The notes: generated by a model from the letters alone, not told the origin. 9,307 nucleotides of DNA from JAZQNF01 sp045641505 (GCA_045641505.1 JAZUHB010000106.1:1-9307), one strand, 5' to 3'; counted from the stretch's first letter, positions 1 to 6,739 are shown. Numbers and translations: made by a program.

Positions 1-282
1 GATCTTGCCCAGCTTCTTCAGCACGGGGCGGATGCCCTCGCGGTTCCGCTTCTTTTCGTCTGCCGCGAGCTTGTAGAGCGCGACGGCGTTCTTCATGAGC
101 TCGTTGGGGTAGCTGCCGGATTCGGCCATCTGATCGAAGTCGCCGATGAGCAGCTCTTCGACCTGGGTAGCGAGATCGGCGAAGCCGCCGACCGAGGGCT
201 TGTCATCCGGAATGACTGCCTGTTCGATCCATTCGCCGTTGACGTACTGGAACAGATCGTCCTGAATTCTGACTTTTTCCAT
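1..282 (-). CDS. M13-family metallopeptidase (PepO/neprilysin-like), N-terminal part only
   Basis: The 94 visible codons are the N-terminus of a zinc endopeptidase of family M13; the rest, including the HExxH zinc site, lies beyond the left edge. The opening residues read MEKVRIQDDLFQYVNGEWIE. The pattern DDLFQYVNGEW matches the start of the Peptidase_M13_N domain, where the family typically has D-D-F-Y-x-Y-V-N-G-x-W. No signal peptide is visible, which fits a cytoplasmic PepO-type oligopeptidase as in many Gram-positive bacteria. The start ATG is preceded by AAAAGGAG (complement of 289-296) with 6 bases of spacing, and a sigma-A-type promoter lies upstream, so the gene can be transcribed independently of its minus-strand neighbours. 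Family assignment is by recognition of the N-terminal signature. Catalytic competence cannot be judged from this fragment. Confidence 0.85.
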   Translation of the reverse strand, partial: MEKVRIQDDLFQYVNGEWIEQAVIPDDKPSVGGFADLATQVEELLIGDFDQMAESGSYPNELMKNAVALYKLAADEKKRNREGIRPVLKKLGKI

Positions 283-318
283 GGTTGGCTCCTTTTGCGT
301 ATTGAAAAATGTGCCTTT

Positions 319-348
319 ATTATACTACTTTCAGAACGGTCTTTTCAA
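319..348 (-). promoter_or_regulatory. Sigma-A-type promoter of the M13 peptidase gene
   Basis: On the minus strand a TTGAAA -35 box (complement of 343-348) is separated by 18 bases from a perfect TATAAT -10 box (complement of 319-324). Transcription should begin near 312, giving a leader of about 30 bases ahead of the ATG at 282. The boxes lie in the 99-base gap after the DUF3846 stop codon. Confidence 0.8.
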
Positions 349-381
349 CGGGAAATTGCCGCGGCGCGAAGCTGGACTGCG

Positions 382-870
382 CTAAATCAGCTCCTCGGGC
401 TCGTACGGCACCGCGCGAAGGCGCCCGCCCAAGTGGAAGAAGGTCTCGGGCAGAGCGAAGAGCTCCTGATAGCGCTCGGCCTGCTCCTGATCGAGGCCGG
501 AGAAATCCTCGCCCGCGCAGCTGCAGATGAAGAAGGGACCGAAGACGATGTCCACGATCTCGCCGCCGTCATAGACCGCGCGGCAGGGCTCCATCCCGTT
601 CAGCTTGCCTTCCTCGTTGCATACGATGCAGACCTCCTCCTCGAAGGGGTAGAAGGCCTCGATGCAGCCGCCCACCGCCTCCTGGTAGTCGGGAAGCGCG
701 GCGGAAAGCTCGGTGACGACCGCCCGCTCGCCGGGGCGCACCATCACGACGCGGATCGCTTTTTCGGCGGGGTCGCCCGTCGCGCCGCAGATCTCGTCCG
801 GGTCCTCCTCCGCGAAGCAGGTCCCCGGCTCCTCCGCCCAGACGGGCGCGTCCAGAAATGACAGATCCAT
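382..870 (-). CDS. DUF3846 domain-containing acidic protein, function unknown
   Basis: This is a 162-residue, strongly acidic protein without signal peptide or membrane segments. Residues about 38-142 resemble DUF3846. Visible hallmarks are IRVVMVRPGE (39-48), a central VGGCIEAFYPFEEEV (66-80), CNEEGKLNG (84-92), an AVYD stretch (98-101) and DIVFGPFFICS (107-117). The first 37 residues are an acidic extension with no family I recognise. The domain is widespread in Firmicutes, often in mobile or accessory gene sets, and has no established function. The start at 870 is supported by AAAGGAG (complement of 878-884) 7 bases upstream. The gene begins 24 bases after the comM stop, with no room for a separate promoter, so it is probably the second gene of a comM transcript. 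Any link to DNA uptake or processing is inference from position only. It ends with TAG at 382-384, and I see no T-tailed terminator after it. Confidence 0.75.
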   Translation of the reverse strand: MDLSFLDAPVWAEEPGTCFAEEDPDEICGATGDPAEKAIRVVMVRPGERAVVTELSAALPDYQEAVGGCIEAFYPFEEEVCIVCNEEGKLNGMEPCRAVYDGGEIVDIVFGPFFICSCAGEDFSGLDQEQAERYQELFALPETFFHLGGRLRAVPYEPEELI

Positions 871-894
871 ATGAAAACTCCTTTCGTGGTTTAT

Positions 895-2439
895 TCAGCG
901 GAATATGCCGGTGCCGCGGTAGCTGACGGCCTCGGCGAGATGCTCCTCCCGGATCTCGTCCGAATCGTCCAGGTCCGCGACGGTGCGGGCCAGGGTGAGG
1001 ACCTTGCGGTAGGAGCGGGCGCTCAGGGAGAGGGCGGCGTAGGCCTCCTCCAGGAAGCGCCGGGGCGCGGGGGCGAGGGCGCAGAAGCGCTCGCACTCCT
1101 CGCGGGTCATGCGGGAATTGAAGACGGTCGCGGAGCCGCGGAAGCGCTCCTCCTGGCGGCGCAGGGCCGGCTCGATCAGGCGCGCGGCCGCGGAGGTGCC
1201 AAGCCCCGGCGTCTCGTCGAAAAACTCGCTGCCGCTCACGGAGTCCATCGTGCAGATCAGGTCCAGACGGTCCAGCAGCGGGCCGCTCACCTTCTGCAGA
1301 TAGCGCTCGGTCTGGGCGGGCGTGCAGCGGCAGCGGGTCTTGTCCGGGTAGAAGCCGCAGGGGCAGGGGTTCATGCCGGCGACCAGCAGGAAATCGGCCG
1401 GATAGAGGGCCGCCTCCCGCAGGCGCTGCAGGCGGATTTCGTGCTCCTCGAGCGGAAGCCGAAGGCTCTCCAGATTCTCACGGCTGTACTCGGACAGCTC
1501 GTCCAGGAAGAGGACGCCCCGGTGCGCCAGGCTGATCTCGCCGGGCCGGGGGTTCGAGCCGCCGCCCAGAAGCGCCGCGGCGGGCACCGTATGATGCGGC
1601 TGACGGAAGGGGCGCGCGGGTCCGCGGAAGGGCAGCCCTGCGGCACCGTAGATCTGGGTGAGCGCGAGTTCCTCCTCGCGGCCAAGGGGCGGCAGGATCC
1701 CCGGAAGCGCCTGCGCGAGCATCGTCTTGCCGATGCCGGGCGGTCCGATGAACAGAAGATTATGGAAGCCGGCCGCGGCCACGCAGAGCGCTCGCTTCGC
1801 GCCCTCCTGCCCGCGGATCTCGCAAAGATCGACCAGGGGCGGGGCGGAGCCGGCCGGCGCGGGCAGGCTTTCGGCCCCGGTCTCGCAGCCGAGTTTTCCG
1901 AAGCGGAGAAAGTCCGCGGTCTCCTCGAGGGAGCTTACGCCGATCACCTGCAATCCTTCGCCCGCCATCGCGGCCTCGGCGGCGTTCTGCGCCGGGAGCA
2001 CCAGACGCCGGTAGCCCTCGGAGCGGGCGAAGCGGGCCACCGAGAGAGCGCCGGAAAGGGGCTGCAGATGCCCGTCCAGCGAGAGCTCGCCCAGAAAGAC
2101 CGTGCCCTCGGTGGAAGCGGGCGGGATCAGCTTTTCGCAGGCGAGGAGCGCGACGGAAACCGGCAGATCCAGCCACGCGAGCCGGGGAGAGCCGCCCAGG
2201 GGACCGCCCGGCGCGCCGCCCGCCGCGAGGGCCCGCACGTTCGCGGAGACACGCTCCTGCGGCAGGTTCAGCTTCGAGGATTTGAAGGCCGCCCGGATCC
2301 GCTCCCGGCACTCGCTGCCCGCGCCGGCAGGGATGCCGACCACATGGAAATAAGGAAAGCCCTGCGTGAGGCAGCATTCCACGTCCAGCTTCTGTCCCTC
2401 CAGCCCCTGCAGAAAAACCGATGAAATTTTATGAAACAT
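895..2439 (-). CDS. comM: YifB/ComM-family Mg-chelatase-like AAA+ ATPase
   Basis: The product is 514 residues, about the usual family length. The N-terminal ChlI/Lon-like domain spans roughly 20-175 and the AAA+ Mg-chelatase core roughly 205-405, followed by a C-terminal lid domain (about 415-511). Seen directly are Walker A GPPGIGKT (232-239), the family motif RQPHHT (279-284), Walker B VLFLDEL (309-315), GMNPCPCG (355-362) followed by the cysteine pair CRC (370-372), SGPLLDRLDL (385-394), and the C-terminal LSARSYRKVLTLARTVADLD (472-491). In Gram-negative bacteria ComM is a hexameric helicase that promotes branch migration during integration of transforming DNA; the Firmicutes homologue is assumed to act similarly. 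The start ATG aligns with the usual MFxK beginning and has AGGAGG (complement of 2444-2449) only 4 bases away. Residues 66-90 are unusual: the conserved N-L-A-P-A-D segment is replaced by a Gly/Ala/Pro-rich stretch. The gene is divergent from dprA, its usual functional partner. Confidence 0.93.
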   Translation of the reverse strand: MFHKISSVFLQGLEGQKLDVECCLTQGFPYFHVVGIPAGAGSECRERIRAAFKSSKLNLPQERVSANVRALAAGGAPGGPLGGSPRLAWLDLPVSVALLACEKLIPPASTEGTVFLGELSLDGHLQPLSGALSVARFARSEGYRRLVLPAQNAAEAAMAGEGLQVIGVSSLEETADFLRFGKLGCETGAESLPAPAGSAPPLVDLCEIRGQEGAKRALCVAAAGFHNLLFIGPPGIGKTMLAQALPGILPPLGREEELALTQIYGAAGLPFRGPARPFRQPHHTVPAAALLGGGSNPRPGEISLAHRGVLFLDELSEYSRENLESLRLPLEEHEIRLQRLREAALYPADFLLVAGMNPCPCGFYPDKTRCRCTPAQTERYLQKVSGPLLDRLDLICTMDSVSGSEFFDETPGLGTSAAARLIEPALRRQEERFRGSATVFNSRMTREECERFCALAPAPRRFLEEAYAALSLSARSYRKVLTLARTVADLDDSDEIREEHLAEAVSYRGTGIFR

Positions 2440-2458
2440 TTTGCCTCCTGCGCACTTG

Positions 2459-2464
2459 TTTATA
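2459..2464 (-). promoter_or_regulatory. Possible -10 element for comM
   Basis: The minus strand reads TGTATAAAC here, giving a TATAAA -10-like hexamer 22 bases upstream of the comM ATG. No convincing -35 box lies 16-18 bases further upstream; that stretch instead carries an imperfect palindrome, GTATCG-TCG-CGATGC, at 2471-2485. The implied leader would be very short, so this is a weak call. Confidence 0.3.
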
Positions 2465-2511
2465 CAGAGAGTATCGTCGCGATGCGGGCGTCCGTTTCGC
2501 GCCGCCGCGAT

Positions 2512-2529
2512 CTTTTCTTCGAAAAAAAG
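2512..2529. repeat. 18-base imperfect palindrome / A-tract upstream of dprA
   Basis: CTTTTCTTC followed directly by GAAAAAAAG forms an inverted repeat with 8 of 9 positions matching, centred on TTCGAA. It ends 12 bases before the -35 box of the dprA promoter, inside the divergent comM-dprA spacer. It could be a repressor or activator site for one or both genes. Alternatively its A-tract may act as an UP-like element in an otherwise GC-rich region. It does not match the GAAC-N4-GTTC LexA pattern of Firmicutes. Confidence 0.4.
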
Positions 2530-2541
2530 TCGAATTCGCTA

Positions 2542-2570
2542 TGTACAAACCGCCGCAATGTGTCTATAAT
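2542..2570 (+). promoter_or_regulatory. Sigma-A-type promoter of dprA-topA
   Basis: A perfect TATAAT (2565-2570) lies 17 bases downstream of TGTACA (2542-2547), which matches the TTGACA consensus at 4 of 6 positions. Transcription should begin near 2577, giving a leader of about 47 bases before the dprA ATG at 2624. Confidence 0.75.
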
Positions 2571-2623
2571 GGGCAGGCATCGTCTGAAGTCTTCTTATTA
2601 TAGTGAGGGCGGGAAGGAGGACC

Positions 2624-3583
2624 ATGCAGGAACTGAATGAACGGGAAATGAAGGACTTTGCGGAAAGCCTGAAACGCCTCGGCGAGAAGACCGAGCCGGA
2701 GAAGGTGCTCCGGCGCTGCGAGGCGCTGGGCGTCCGGATCCTCGCGCTTTCCGACCCCGCGTATCCGCCGATGCTCGCGGAGATCTACGACCCGCCGAGG
2801 GCCCTGTACCTGCTCGGCGAGGGAGAGCTTTCGGGGCCCATGACCGCGGTCGTGGGCTCGCGCGCCGCGTCCGAATACGGGCGTCAGGCGGCGCTCGCGA
2901 TCGGGGAGATCCTGGCGCGCGGCGGCGTCACGGTGGTGAGCGGCATGGCGCGCGGCATCGATTCCTTCGCGCACCGCGGCGCGGTCACGGGCGGCGGGCA
3001 GACCGTCGCGGTCCTCGGCTGCGGCGTCGATCTCTGCTATCCGCCGGAGAACGCGGAGCTTCGGGAGGACATCCGGAGGAACGGCCTTCTGGTCTCGGAA
3101 TACCCGCCCGGCACGAAGGCGCTCGCCTTCCATTTTCCGCGCCGGAACCGCATCATCAGCGGGCTCTGCCGCGAAACCGTCGTGGTGGAGGCCGGCGAGA
3201 AGAGCGGCTCCCTCATCACCGCGGAGCAGGCGCTGGAGCAGGGACGGGACGTCTACTGCGTCGGCGGCAGCATCTTCTGTGCGAACAATTCCGGCGCGCA
3301 CCGGCTGCTCAGGGAGGGCGCCGGTTATCTCGGAAGTCTTTCGGACGTGAAGGCGCTCTGCTATCTGGATCCGGGAACGGAGGACGCGGCGCCGCAGGTT
3401 CCGGAGGAGCTTTCGTGGCTGCCTCCTCTCCTTTCGGATTTCGGGACGGGCCCCGACGAACTGGCCCGGAAAAGCGGAAAAAGCCCGGCGGAGGTTCTCG
3501 CCGCGGCGGTCCGTCTGGAAACGGCGGGCGCGGTCCGGCGCGGCCGGGACGGGCTCATCTATCCGCTGCATACTCTCAAGTAA
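2624..3583 (+). CDS. dprA: DNA-processing protein DprA (Smf)
   Basis: DprA binds incoming single-stranded DNA during natural transformation and loads RecA. The 319-residue product shows the Rossmann-like core: VVGSR (76-80), SGMARGIDSFAHRGA (106-120), LGCGVDLCYPPEN (131-143), SEYPPGT and FPRRNRIISGL (158-181), and EAGEKSGSLITAEQALEQGR (189-208). A C-terminal winged-helix DprA_WH domain follows at about 260-319. I chose the ATG at 2624 because AAGGAGG (2614-2620) lies 3 bases before it; an in-frame GTG at 2603 has no such site. The protein is short at the N-terminus. Only about 45 residues precede the conserved DPAYPPML segment, whereas many homologues carry a SAM/helix-hairpin-helix region there. 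An in-frame TGA at 2585-2587 excludes a longer start. topA begins 18 bases after the stop, so the two genes are probably cotranscribed, as in other Firmicutes. Confidence 0.95.
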   Translation: MQELNEREMKDFAESLKRLGEKTEPEKVLRRCEALGVRILALSDPAYPPMLAEIYDPPRALYLLGEGELSGPMTAVVGSRAASEYGRQAALAIGEILARGGVTVVSGMARGIDSFAHRGAVTGGGQTVAVLGCGVDLCYPPENAELREDIRRNGLLVSEYPPGTKALAFHFPRRNRIISGLCRETVVVEAGEKSGSLITAEQALEQGRDVYCVGGSIFCANNSGAHRLLREGAGYLGSLSDVKALCYLDPGTEDAAPQVPEELSWLPPLLSDFGTGPDELARKSGKSPAEVLAAAVRLETAGAVRRGRDGLIYPLHTLK

Positions 3584-3601
3584 ACTCATCGGAGGTGTCT
3601 C

Positions 3602-5707
3602 ATGGCAAAAAAACTCGTGATCGTGGAGTCTCCTGCCAAGGCCAAGACCATCAAAAAATATCTGGGAACGGGCTATAACGTGATTGCCTCGAACGGCCAC
3701 GTCCGCGACCTCCCCAAAAGCACGCTGGGCGTCGACTGTGAGAACGGCTTCGAGCCCCATTACATCGCGATCCGCGGCAAGGGCGAGCTGATCGCCGAGC
3801 TGAAGAAGGAAGCCAAAAAGGCCGACTTCGTCTATCTCGCGACCGACCCTGACCGCGAGGGAGAGGCGATCTCCTGGCATCTGCAGGAGGTCCTCGGTCT
3901 GAAGGAGGGCAAATACGCCCGCATCAGCTTCAACGAGATCACGAAGAGCGCGATCCAGAACTCCCTGAAGAACGCCCGCGCCGTCGCGGCGCCCCTCGTG
4001 GACGCCCAGCAGGCGCGCCGTGTCCTCGACCGCATCGCGGGCTACGAGATGAGCCCGGTGCTCTGGAAAAAGGTGAAGAAGGGCCTTTCCGCCGGCCGTG
4101 TCCAGTCCGCCGCGCTGAAGCTGCTCTGCGACCGCGAGGAGGAGATCGACGATTTCCTGCCCGAGGAATACTGGACCCTCGACGCGGCCCTCTCCTTCGA
4201 GGGCGGCCATACGCTGAACGCGCATCTGTCCGAGATCGCCGGGAAGAAGGCGGAGATCGCTGACGGAAAGCGGGCCCGGGAGCTCGAAGCGATGCTCCGC
4301 GAGGCCGGAGAGCTCACCGTGAGCTCGGTCCGCCGCGGCACCCGCAGCCGCAAGGCGCCCGACGCCTTCATCACCAGCACCCTGCAGCAGGAGGCCTCCA
4401 AGCGCCTGAACATGCCCCCCTACAAGACGATGAGCCTCGCCCAGCGTCTCTACGAGGGCGTCGAGGTGCCCGGCCGCGGCACCGTCGCGCTGATCACCTA
4501 CCTTCGTACCGACTCGGTCCGCATCTCCGAGGAGGCGGCGGAGGCGGCCGCGCAGTACGTCCGGGAGAAATACGGCGAGCGCTATCTCGCCGAGCCCCAG
4601 GCCGCCGAGAAGAAGGGCAGCCACGTGCAGGACGCCCACGAGGCGATCCGCCCCACCGACCTTTCCATCCTGCCCGAGGAGCTGAAGGAGCTCGCCCAGA
4701 AGGACGCCTCCGGCCGGGATCTCTGCCGGCTGTACAAGCTGATCTGGGAGCGCTTCCTGGCCAGCCGCATGGCGCCGGCCGAATACGACAGCTATCTGGC
4801 GGAGTTTACCGCCGCGACGCCCGAGCCCCTGACCTTCGCCGCGTCCGGCTCGAAGCTCAGCTTCAAGGGCTTCCAGATCGTCTACAAGGACGACGAGGCG
4901 GAGGAGGGCTACCAGGAGAACGCCTTCCTCGAGAACGGCATGCGCGCGAAGCTGACCGAGACCGAGGCCGCCCAGCACTTCACGCAGGCGCCGCCGCATT
5001 TCACCGAGGCCTCCCTGGTCAAGGCGCTGCAGGAGAACGGCATCGGCCGTCCCAGCACCTACGCCCCGATCATCTCCACCCTGCAGGCCCGCGGCTATAC
5101 CGCGAAGGACAAGAAGTCGCTGCTGGTCACCGAGCTCGGCGAGGCCGTGAACAAGATCACCGCCGAGTATTTCACGGAGCTCACGGACCTGCGCTTCACC
5201 GCCGGGATGGAGGAGCAGCTGGACCGGGTCGCCGAGGGCGAGCTCGACTGGCACGAGGTCGTCGGCGAGTTCTACCGGGGCTTCGAGCCCTGCGTCGAGA
5301 CCGCGATGGCCGAGGCGGAGAAGGTGAAGATCCAGGATCCCGTCACGGACATCGTCTGCGAGCGCTGCGGCCGCAACATGGTCCTCAAGATGGGCAAGCA
5401 CGGCAAGTTCTTCGCCTGCCCGGGTTTCCCCGAGTGCCGCAACACGCTTTCCTATTTCGAGAAGACCGGTGCTCCCTGCCCCGAGTGCGGCAAGGAGGTG
5501 TACCTGCGCATCGCCGCGAAGACCGGCAAGCCCTACTACCGCTGCAGCGACCCCGACTGCGAGTTCTGGTTCTACGACCTGCCCACCGCCGAGCGCTGCC
5601 CGAGCTGCGGCAAGCCCCTCTACCTCCACAAGGGCCACAAGCTCTACTGCCCGAAGGACAAGGAGGGCTGCGGCTACAAGACCCTGGCGGAGGAGCCGCA
5701 GGACTGA
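3602..5707 (+). CDS. topA: DNA topoisomerase I (type IA, omega protein)
   Basis: The 701-residue enzyme relaxes negative supercoils by cutting one strand through a 5'-phosphotyrosine link. The N-terminal Toprim domain (about 3-115) carries the early glutamate E9 in VIVESPAKAK and the metal-binding acidic triad D82-x-D84-x-E86 in TDPDREGEA. The catalytic tyrosine is Y300 in ITYLRTDS. The GIGRPSTYAPI segment of the type IA core is also present. The C-terminus has three tetracysteine zinc ribbons: C586/C589/C606/C612, C626/C629/C648/C653 and C666/C669/C683/C690, a common Firmicutes arrangement. The ATG has GGAGG at 3591-3595, 6 bases upstream. The length is normal and no key residue is missing. 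The gene follows dprA closely and ends 132 bases before the next ATG. I see no T-tailed terminator, so read-through into the sigma gene is possible. Confidence 0.98.
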   Translation: MAKKLVIVESPAKAKTIKKYLGTGYNVIASNGHVRDLPKSTLGVDCENGFEPHYIAIRGKGELIAELKKEAKKADFVYLATDPDREGEAISWHLQEVLGLKEGKYARISFNEITKSAIQNSLKNARAVAAPLVDAQQARRVLDRIAGYEMSPVLWKKVKKGLSAGRVQSAALKLLCDREEEIDDFLPEEYWTLDAALSFEGGHTLNAHLSEIAGKKAEIADGKRARELEAMLREAGELTVSSVRRGTRSRKAPDAFITSTLQQEASKRLNMPPYKTMSLAQRLYEGVEVPGRGTVALITYLRTDSVRISEEAAEAAAQYVREKYGERYLAEPQAAEKKGSHVQDAHEAIRPTDLSILPEELKELAQKDASGRDLCRLYKLIWERFLASRMAPAEYDSYLAEFTAATPEPLTFAASGSKLSFKGFQIVYKDDEAEEGYQENAFLENGMRAKLTETEAAQHFTQAPPHFTEASLVKALQENGIGRPSTYAPIISTLQARGYTAKDKKSLLVTELGEAVNKITAEYFTELTDLRFTAGMEEQLDRVAEGELDWHEVVGEFYRGFEPCVETAMAEAEKVKIQDPVTDIVCERCGRNMVLKMGKHGKFFACPGFPECRNTLSYFEKTGAPCPECGKEVYLRIAAKTGKPYYRCSDPDCEFWFYDLPTAERCPSCGKPLYLHKGHKLYCPKDKEGCGYKTLAEEPQD

Positions 5708-5713
5708 GTCCGC

Positions 5714-5732
5714 GGGACCGAGGCCGAGTCCC
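5714..5732 (+). repeat. Inverted repeat GGGAC/GTCCC just after topA
   Basis: GGGAC (5714-5718) can pair with GTCCC (5728-5732) around a 9-base loop. A competing short hairpin pairs GTCC (5708-5711) with GGAC (5715-5718). No run of T follows, so it is not a typical intrinsic terminator. The same arm sequences recur about 65 bases downstream. Confidence 0.4.
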
Positions 5733-5779
5733 AACCATCGAATCACCCGAACCATTACAAACGAATATCGCGAACGGCC

Positions 5780-5809
5780 GGGACGGCGCTCGTGCGGCGC
5801 CCCGGTCCC
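5780..5809 (+). other. GC-rich stem-loop upstream of the sigma factor gene
   Basis: GGGACGGCGC (5780-5789) pairs with GCGCC (5797-5801) and GTCCC (5805-5809). The result is a 10-base-pair stem with a 3-base bulge (5802-5804) and a 7-base loop. It ends about 18 bases before the sigma gene's ribosome binding site. There is no T-tract. It may be a transcript-stabilising or attenuating structure, or a relic. I see no convincing promoter anywhere in 5708-5839. Confidence 0.45.
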
Positions 5810-5839
5810 TTCGCCTGGTCACGACCGAAAGGAGCAGCC

Positions 5840-6604
5840 ATGCCACGTCTTTTCCTCGACGAATATCTGAACAGAGAGGAGAGGCCGCAGGACAATGACG
5901 CGAAGCTCCGGGCCTATCAGCTCTCCCGCGACCCCGCGCTCAGGGAGGAGCTGATCCTGGACAACCTGCGGCTGGTCTTCTACGCCTACCGGCATCTCAG
6001 GCAGAGCCTGCCGGAGGGCATGGAAACAGAGGACGCGATCAGCTTCGGCATCGCCGGGCTGATCGAAAGCATCGACCGCTATGACGTGACGAAGGGACAG
6101 TTCGCTACCATCGCTTATCCGCGGATCCAAGGCGCGATATATGACGGAATCGGGAGATTCTCCTGGCTCCGGCGCTCGGATCGGCGGATTTTTTATGCCG
6201 CGAGCCACGCCCGGGAGGCGGCGGAGCGGGAACTGGGCCGGGAGCTCTCCGACGGAGAGCTCGCGGAGGAGCTCGGCCTCTACGGCGCCCGGCTCGACCG
6301 CTACCTCACGGTCTCCGCGAACCGGGTCCCGACGCCGCTGGAGGAGGCCGCGGAGCTCGCGGACGACGCGCCTGCCTCCGCCCCCGACGCGGAGCTTCTG
6401 CTGGACGACGCCCGCCGGACGATGCGGACGGAGATTGGCAAGCTAACCGATAAGGAACGGGCGGTCATCTTCGACCACTATTACAGGGGGCTCAGCTTCC
6501 GCGAGACCGCGGCGGGCCGGGGCATGTCGACGAGCGCCGTCTGCCGCGCTCACCGGGGCGCGCTGGAGAAGCTTCGGGCCAACATCGATCCGGAGGAATT
6601 CTGA
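5840..6604 (+). CDS. Sigma-70 family RNA polymerase sigma factor, FliA/SigD/WhiG-like (group 3)
   Basis: The 254-residue product has the three-domain layout of an alternative sigma factor. Region 2 is at about 36-107 (NLRLVFYAYRHL, ISFGIAGLIESIDRYD, FATIAYPRIQGAIYDGI), region 3 at about 115-160 (ELGRELSDGELAEELGL), and region 4 at about 198-247 (LTDKERAVIFDHYYRGLSF, then a helix-turn-helix with STSAVCRAHRGALEKLR). YPRIQGAIYD followed by W-L-R-R-S resembles the RIRGAxLDELRxxDWVPRS signature of FliA/SigD/WhiG sigma factors, but the DELR stretch is DGIG here and the P of WVPRS is R. Promoter recognition may therefore differ. I chose the ATG at 5840 because AAAGGAG (5828-5834) lies 5 bases upstream; an in-frame GTG at 5792 lies inside a stem-loop. 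The gene sits between topA and rpsB, where Bacillus keeps codY and the fla/che operon ending near sigD, yet no motility gene is visible. Sporulation or general-stress sigma factors are the alternative. Confidence 0.85.
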   Translation: MPRLFLDEYLNREERPQDNDAKLRAYQLSRDPALREELILDNLRLVFYAYRHLRQSLPEGMETEDAISFGIAGLIESIDRYDVTKGQFATIAYPRIQGAIYDGIGRFSWLRRSDRRIFYAASHAREAAERELGRELSDGELAEELGLYGARLDRYLTVSANRVPTPLEEAAELADDAPASAPDAELLLDDARRTMRTEIGKLTDKERAVIFDHYYRGLSFRETAAGRGMSTSAVCRAHRGALEKLRANIDPEEF

Positions 6605-6625
6605 GCGGGGCGGGGGGAGCGGCGC

Positions 6626-6649
6626 GGCGGGACCGTGCTTTTTCCCGCC
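6626..6649 (+). other. Stem-loop after the sigma factor gene, possible weak terminator
   Basis: GGCGGGA (6626-6632) pairs perfectly with TCCCGCC (6643-6649) around a 10-base loop, 21 bases after the sigma gene's TGA. The loop, not the 3' flank, holds the T run, so it is atypical for an intrinsic terminator. It could instead be an mRNA 3'-end stabiliser. Confidence 0.35.
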
Positions 6650-6704
6650 TCCGATCCGGCTCCGCGGGCCGGCCGAAATTCTCTTCGAAAAGCCGAAAAA
6701 ATGC

Positions 6705-6733
6705 TTGCATTCCGCCCGCGTTTTTGGTATCAT
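6705..6733 (+). promoter_or_regulatory. Extended -10 promoter of rpsB-tsf
   Basis: TTGCAT (6705-6710) and TATCAT (6728-6733) are spaced by exactly 17 bases, and the -10 box is preceded by TGG, an extended -10 element. Transcription should begin near 6740. This gives the ribosomal genes expression independent of the sigma gene upstream. Confidence 0.8.
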
Positions 6734-6739
6734 AGCAAA

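Noticed and set aside
871..2424. Open reading frame of 517 codons on the plus strand opposite comM
   Set aside because: The minus-strand frame carries intact Walker A and B and family motifs. The plus frame is compositionally biased and unrecognisable.
2421..2640. Short plus-strand frames in the comM-dprA spacer
   Set aside because: They overlap both flanking promoters, lack ribosome binding sites and resemble no known protein, including the missing DprA N-terminus.
2564..5755. Open reading frame of 1063 codons on the minus strand opposite topA and dprA
   Set aside because: It lies wholly opposite two clearly recognised genes, has low-complexity Leu/Gly/Ala/Arg-rich composition and no domain I know. 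GC-rich third positions make antisense stops rare.
5741..5768. Possible sigma-28 autoregulatory promoter before the sigma gene
   Set aside because: A CGAATAT at 5762-5768 faintly resembles the CCGATAT -10 box, but there is no TAAA at the expected distance upstream.
5708..5839. Possible remnant of codY or a flagellar gene between topA and the sigma factor gene
   Set aside because: Only 132 bases are present. The readings I inspected show no recognisable CodY or flagellar peptide, so no pseudogene can be supported.
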